This document shows, in pieces, positions 53,975-58,014 of a DNA stretch of 58,014 bases (the stretch's first letter is position 1; the number at the start of each line of letters is the position of its first letter). Location of the stretch: NCBI GenBank assembly GCA_041395665.1, contig JAWLAB010000009.1, positions 1 to 58,014 on the forward strand, read 5' to 3'. The position numbers and the translations under genes were made by a program. This DNA is from Pseudomonadales bacterium. GTDB lineage: Bacteria > Pseudomonadota > Gammaproteobacteria > Pseudomonadales > UBA7239. The notes under the pieces are model-generated. The model searched no databases and was not told where the DNA came from. It saw nothing but the letters and a program-made list of their open reading frames with translations.

Positions 53975-55549
53975 CTACTTATTAACTACCTTCATTACCA
54001 AACTAGGATTCTTGGCATCACCAAAAGAAAAAACTTGTTCGCAAGTGTGGTACGGATTGTCGCGACAAAAGAAATTTAATGCGCCAGCGTTATCCACCAA
54101 ATACTGAATCCCACGCTCATGGATATATTCTGGTTGCTTCTTTTGCCAATGTGCACGCATAGAGCGCACATCCACCACTCCATCCAAATTGATAACTTTG
54201 CGATGCACCAAGTAACTCAGCACGCCCGAGTTCATCGAGCCTATCACCGCATCTGACGATGTATTGGCATCCAGCCACTGCGCTACGGTGATATGCGTTG
54301 AACGCCCTGTGACTACACCTCGCAATCGACTGGGCGAAAAGCTGAACAACACCTGAGCCGTGCATACCACCACCAATACAACAGGCACTGCATAGCTCAG
54401 CCTTTTTTTACCCAAGCTCTGCCAATGCGCGAGCCACGCTGTTGCCACGCTGGCCAACAACAGCAACAACACCAAACCCACGGGAATGTAATACCAAGTG
54501 CGCACAAAACTGCGAAATGCCGCGTGATAACAAAAAACTACCAATACCGCGATGCAAAATACTGCTACAGCCTTGAGCTCATTTGGTACACGCACGCTGC
54601 GCCAAAACCATAACAAACAGCCTGCCATTAACAATAAAAATCCAGTAGCTCCCCACGCCGCATTGCCAACTGGCGCAATAAATAAACGTGAAAAAAACTC
54701 CAACTTGCCAAAGACACTAGTCGGCATCATCAACCACGCAAACGCTGTGCGCTGCCAACTGAATTGTGGCTCTCCCCAGTAGATGGTTTCTATCTTGCCG
54801 CTGCTCTGCACCAAGCTACCGAAATAAATCCAATTCCATAAAAGCCACGGCAGCACAATTAAACCCGCTAAGACAGCCGAAACAAAAAGTGGACTCAATC
54901 TTGCGAGCCCCTGTTTGCGCGCACACCAAAACAACGCGCCGTACAAAACTACTAGCACGATGGCGTTATCAGTTCTGGCTAAAAAAGCCAAACCGGCAAC
55001 AGCGCCGAAATACCAATAACGCCACTGTGTTGCCTGTTCGCTTTGATAAACCTGCACAAAAGCACTCAACAGCATCAGCAGCAATAAAGTATTGAGCGAT
55101 GTTTCCAAACCGTTCATCTGAATATCAATGAAAGTGGAATGTAGGCAAAACCACAGCGTTGCCACAAAAGCAACGACTGCATTCGCTTTGCATTGCAGCA
55201 GTGTGCGATACAAAACAACCACCGACAATAAGTCGATCAACAACATCAACCACTGCACACGATAGACAAAAGTAATACCGTTATCGGCTGGTGTATAAAA
55301 TGGCGTGATAAGCGCCAACCACAACGGATGAAAGCCATTGCTCAGTTGATCGCCGTCATAAGTAATGCGATGCTCCATCGCAAGATGGCTCGCAATTTTG
55401 AAATAATAAAAAGCGTCGTCCACCAAATAAGTCGACAACAGCGAGTTAAAATCCAAAGTCGTAAATGGCACTCTGGCAATAACTGCTATCAACAACAGCA
55501 CAAAGATAACAACAGCGCGATGTAAGCGACTAACAGAAGAAACGCGCAT
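53975..55549 (-). CDS. Polytopic membrane protein, probable GT-C-type glycosyltransferase
   Basis: The product (524 residues from ATG 55549) has about ten hydrophobic segments, followed by a soluble C-terminal domain of about 120 residues. VDDAFYYFKIASHLA after the first helix is like the acidic loop motif of GT-C (PMT/ArnT-like) glycosyltransferases, which use lipid-linked sugars outside the inner membrane; SNGFHPLW follows. In-frame ATGs at 55654 and 55549 compete; I chose the latter because the former would lie one base from the divergent selO start. It converges with the GT2 gene, so a role in the same glycan is plausible but not shown. Confidence 0.72.
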   Translation of the reverse strand: MRVSSVSRLHRAVVIFVLLLIAVIARVPFTTLDFNSLLSTYLVDDAFYYFKIASHLAMEHRITYDGDQLSNGFHPLWLALITPFYTPADNGITFVYRVQWLMLLIDLLSVVVLYRTLLQCKANAVVAFVATLWFCLHSTFIDIQMNGLETSLNTLLLLMLLSAFVQVYQSEQATQWRYWYFGAVAGLAFLARTDNAIVLVVLYGALFWCARKQGLARLSPLFVSAVLAGLIVLPWLLWNWIYFGSLVQSSGKIETIYWGEPQFSWQRTAFAWLMMPTSVFGKLEFFSRLFIAPVGNAAWGATGFLLLMAGCLLWFWRSVRVPNELKAVAVFCIAVLVVFCYHAAFRSFVRTWYYIPVGLVLLLLLASVATAWLAHWQSLGKKRLSYAVPVVLVVVCTAQVLFSFSPSRLRGVVTGRSTHITVAQWLDANTSSDAVIGSMNSGVLSYLVHRKVINLDGVVDVRSMRAHWQKKQPEYIHERGIQYLVDNAGALNFFCRDNPYHTCEQVFSFGDAKNPSLVMKVVNK

Positions 55550-55655
55550 AGCAGTTTTTATAACTCTCACAACGATAGAAGCCACACATTTTGTGGTGTC
55601 GCCAGAAGAAATACCAGCTTTTACAATGTCCTCACTGCATCTCTGAATTAACATC

Positions 55656-57101
55656 GTGATTTTGCCACTACTCCCCTCTCGCTTTGCCACACTCGGCAAT
55701 CACTTCGCATCGCCAGTGTCGGTTGAGCCGCTGCGGGCGGCGCGTTGGGCGCTGCATTCGCCCGCAACAGCTGCATTAATCGGCATCGATGCAACACAAC
55801 TGCTGACTGACGACAATTTGTGCTACTGCAATGGCAATACCAAACCCGCAATAACGCCATTGGCGATGGTGTATTCCGGTCATCAATTTGGTCACTACAA
55901 CCCGCGCTTGGGCGACGGTCGCGCCATGTTGCTCGGCGAAATTGCACACGCAGGACAACGCCACGAAATCCAACTGAAAGGCGCAGGTCTAACGCCGTAT
56001 TCACGACAAGGTGACGGCCGCGCGGTATTGCGCTCCAGTCTGCGTGAATTTCTTTGTTCGGAAGCGATGTTCGGTTTAGGCATTCCCACCACGCGCGCGC
56101 TGGCTCTTATCGCCAGTGACGAAGTGGTCTATCGCGAAACCTCTGAAAAAGGCGCGATGGTATTGCGTGTTTCACCCTCGCATATTCGTTTCGGCTCTTT
56201 TGAATATTTTTGTCACACACAGCAGTACGATGCACTGCAACAACTAGCAGACTTTGTCATCGACCAGCACTACCCAGCATGTCGTAACACCGAGCAACCT
56301 TATGCTGCTTTTTTTGATGCTGTGGTGCAACGCACAGCGCGTTTAATAGCGCACTGGCAAGCGGTAGGTTTTGCGCACGGCGTAATGAATACCGACAATA
56401 TGTCGATACTCGGTGAAACTTTTGATTACGGCCCGTTTGGTTTTCTCGACGATTACAACCCAAACTTTATTTGCAATCACTCTGATTGCTCCGGTCGCTA
56501 CGCCTTTAATCAGCAGCCCAATATCGGGCTGTGGAATTGCAATGCACTGGCGCACGCGCTGGCTCCGTTAATTACCATCGAGCAGTTGCGTGAAAGCCTG
56601 CAAGCGTATCAACCCACCATTGAGCAGCATTATTTACAGCTGATGCGCGCAAAGCTGGGGCTGACGATGTCACAAGAAAATGACAGCGCTCTCATCGGCC
56701 AACTACTCACTCTGATGCAACAATCTGCTGTGGATTACACGCTTTTCTTCCGTCGCCTCTGTGATTTTTCAACGCAAATAGAAAACGTTTTGCTGCGTGA
56801 TTTATTCGTTGACCGCAATGCATTTGACGCATGGAGTACGCAATACACTGCCAGACTGCAACAAGAGCATAGCGACGACACACAGCGCTGCGCCGCTATG
56901 AAGCGCGTCAATCCCAAATATATTTTGCGCAATTATTTGGCGCAGCAAGCCATTGATCTTGCCCAACAAAATGATTTCACCATGGCGGAAAACTTATTAA
57001 AGGTTTTGTTAGCACCGTTTGATGAGCATCCCGATTTTGCACACTACGCCAACTTGCCGCCTGAATGGGGAAAACATTTAGAAATTAGCTGTTCGTCGTA
57101 A
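55656..57101 (+). CDS. selO: Protein adenylyltransferase SelO (YdiU)
   Basis: SelO is a pseudokinase-fold enzyme that transfers AMP to Ser/Thr/Tyr of target proteins, mainly in redox control. The 481-residue product shows YSGHQFGHYNPRLGDGRAML (glycine-rich loop), QLKGAGLTPYSRQGDGRAVL, HGVMNTDNMS (catalytic-loop-like), and DYGPFGFLDDYNPNF (metal-binding Asp). The chain ends SCSS, with the Cys where eukaryotic SelO has selenocysteine. The start is a GTG, reading MILPLLPSRFATLGNHF. glpE follows after about 35 bases on the same strand. Confidence 0.93.
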   Translation: MILPLLPSRFATLGNHFASPVSVEPLRAARWALHSPATAALIGIDATQLLTDDNLCYCNGNTKPAITPLAMVYSGHQFGHYNPRLGDGRAMLLGEIAHAGQRHEIQLKGAGLTPYSRQGDGRAVLRSSLREFLCSEAMFGLGIPTTRALALIASDEVVYRETSEKGAMVLRVSPSHIRFGSFEYFCHTQQYDALQQLADFVIDQHYPACRNTEQPYAAFFDAVVQRTARLIAHWQAVGFAHGVMNTDNMSILGETFDYGPFGFLDDYNPNFICNHSDCSGRYAFNQQPNIGLWNCNALAHALAPLITIEQLRESLQAYQPTIEQHYLQLMRAKLGLTMSQENDSALIGQLLTLMQQSAVDYTLFFRRLCDFSTQIENVLLRDLFVDRNAFDAWSTQYTARLQQEHSDDTQRCAAMKRVNPKYILRNYLAQQAIDLAQQNDFTMAENLLKVLLAPFDEHPDFAHYANLPPEWGKHLEISCSS

Positions 57102-57136
57102 TTGAACTATTTTTTTGATAATTGAGGAGTTCTGTC

Positions 57137-57451
57137 ATGCCTTTTACCTGCATCCCTGCTGCTACAGCAAAAAACCTGATTGATAGCGGCAATGCGACGA
57201 TAGTCGATATCCGTGACCCTAATGCGTATGCGTCGGGTCATGTCGCTAGCGCGTTTTCACTGAACAACAACAATGTGCAGGAATTTATTCTGCACGCAGA
57301 TTTTGATAAGCCATTACTGGTGTTTTGCTATCACGGACACAGCAGCCAAGGCGCTGCCGATTTTCTCAGCCAGCAGGGATTTTCTGAGGTTTACAGTGTG
57401 GACGGCGGTGTTGAGGGCTGGCGCGGCGTGTATCCATTAAGCACGGATTAA
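57137..57451 (+). CDS. glpE: Thiosulfate sulfurtransferase GlpE (rhodanese)
   Basis: GlpE moves sulfane sulfur from thiosulfate to cyanide or to dithiols. The 104-residue single-domain rhodanese has IVDIRDPNAYASGHVASAF and the active-site loop VFCYHGHSSQGAA, with catalytic Cys64. GAGGAG lies 8 bases before the ATG at 57137. The 3' end overlaps the convergent NuoE-like gene by 15 bases. Confidence 0.93.
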   Translation: MPFTCIPAATAKNLIDSGNATIVDIRDPNAYASGHVASAFSLNNNNVQEFILHADFDKPLLVFCYHGHSSQGAADFLSQQGFSEVYSVDGGVEGWRGVYPLSTD

Positions 57452-57934
57452 CGTATTGTCTTGTTCTGCCAGTAACTCTTTCAAAAGCGCTTCTAATTTT
57501 TCGGGCGTCATATGCCCTTGTACCACTTTATCGACCGCGATATTGGGGCCATTCGGGCAATTGGCTAAACAACGAAAAGGTTCCAATCGAACTTTTTTAT
57601 TTTCATCACACTGATAAAAATCCACGCCCAATACGCGTTTGGCCGTTTCTGCCAGCGCTATGCCGCCCCTCGTGCAACAGTTATCGGCATTGCAGATATA
57701 CAGCAAATGTTTGCCGGGCGGCTGTAAAGTAAACGAAGGCGACAGATCAATCGCTTTGTAAATTGCGGGGCGCTCTGAACCTGTTGCATCCGCAATCAAC
57801 GGGATGGTTTGCGGCGGAATAAAACCGAGTTGATCTTGCAGTTGCGTCAGCAAATCCACCAAATCTTGATCCGGTACAAAAGCGGCAATGATTTCAGCGG
57901 CGCGATCAAGCACCGATACAGCGGGAGCAGTCAT
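57437..57934 (-). CDS. NuoE/FdsG-like [2Fe-2S] thioredoxin-fold protein
   Basis: The 165-residue product matches the 24-kDa subunit of complex I (NuoE) and the gamma subunit of NAD-linked formate dehydrogenase. A helical N-terminal part (LTQLQDQLGFIPPQTIPLIA) is followed by the thioredoxin-like domain with the cluster ligands C-x4-C in CNADNCCTRGG and C-x3-C in CLANCPNGPN. No nuoF or other complex I gene lies downstream; the next gene is the convergent glpE. It may work with a distant enzyme or as a separate ferredoxin. The start MTAPAVSVLDRAAEI suits the family. Confidence 0.85.
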   Translation of the reverse strand: MTAPAVSVLDRAAEIIAAFVPDQDLVDLLTQLQDQLGFIPPQTIPLIADATGSERPAIYKAIDLSPSFTLQPPGKHLLYICNADNCCTRGGIALAETAKRVLGVDFYQCDENKKVRLEPFRCLANCPNGPNIAVDKVVQGHMTPEKLEALLKELLAEQDNTLIRA

Positions 57935-57978
57935 ATTTTTTTACACAAACTCAATAAATGATTTTTTTGCAGCACCAA

Positions 57979-58014
57979 TTATAGCGGTTCACAAATCAGA
58001 ACCGGAATATCGCG
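57979..58014 (-). CDS. Possible last codons of a gene entering from the right
   Basis: On the minus strand the last bases read RDIPVLICEPL followed by a TAA at 57979-57981. The text looks like a hydrophobic beta-strand C-terminus but is too short to identify. It would be upstream of the NuoE-like gene on the same strand. Confidence 0.25.
   Translation of the reverse strand, partial: RDIPVLICEPL

Noticed and set aside
1..58014. CRISPR arrays, tRNA or rRNA genes, insertion sequences, phage genes
   Set aside because: I looked for repeat arrays, transposase or integrase motifs and tRNA-like ends and found none I could support.

Overview
The window is chromosomal DNA of a gammaproteobacterium. 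Its gene neighbourhoods match those of Pseudomonas and its relatives (purC-MBL-bamC-dapA; mrcA/pilMNOPQ-aroK-aroB-SPOR-gltBD-hemE; tsaB near adk; gacS-cysM-relA). The sequence is not GC-rich, so a Cellvibrionales-like or other marine or freshwater relative is more likely than Pseudomonas itself; this placement is inferred from synteny and protein families only. I see no insertion sequence, prophage, CRISPR array, rRNA or tRNA.

Layout. (1) 1-696: 5' part of an unrecognised gene on the minus strand, divergent from a nine-gene plus-strand chemosensory operon (847-10596): CheY-like receiver, CheX, CheR, a protein of three CheW domains, a CheB-type receiver without effector, CheA1, divergent CheW, CheB and a 960-residue CheA2. 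The operon has no methyl-accepting receptor and two CheA proteins. CheA1 lacks most of the ATP-lid region, while CheA2 looks complete. (2) 10646-15960: OmpA-type lipoprotein, HD-domain protein, purC, MBL-fold hydrolase, bamC, dapA. (3) 16111-19400: methyltransferase and the EF-P set (epmA, efp, epmB). (4) 19498-24163: a FimX-like REC-PAS-GGDEF-EAL protein, a DUF3391/HD-GYP protein with altered metal ligands, hemE. (5) 24240-40892: gltD, gltB, SPOR protein, aroB, aroK, pilQPONM and the divergent mrcA. (6) 40906-50155: tsaB, a histone-H1-like protein, hemH, adk, relA, cysM, gacS/barA. (7) 50170-55549: a small surface-glycan cluster (three GT2 glycosyltransferases, a sulfotransferase-like protein, a polytopic membrane protein). 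(8) 55656-58014: selO, glpE, a lone NuoE-like protein, and probably the last codons of a further gene.

How parts fit. The type IV pilus alignment and secretin genes (pilMNOPQ), the FimX-like protein and the HD-GYP protein point to cyclic-di-GMP control of pili and surface behaviour. GacS/BarA and RelA add global control. The chemosensory operon may feed the same behaviour or another output; nothing in the window shows which.

Sequence quality. From about 34550 to 36150 (pilO end, pilP, 5' third of pilQ) the reading frame breaks about fourteen times by small indels, many beside homopolymers, while the protein similarity continues across frames. adk, normally essential, is broken once near 43535. 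Assembly or read error is the simplest explanation; real decay of pilPQ is the alternative.
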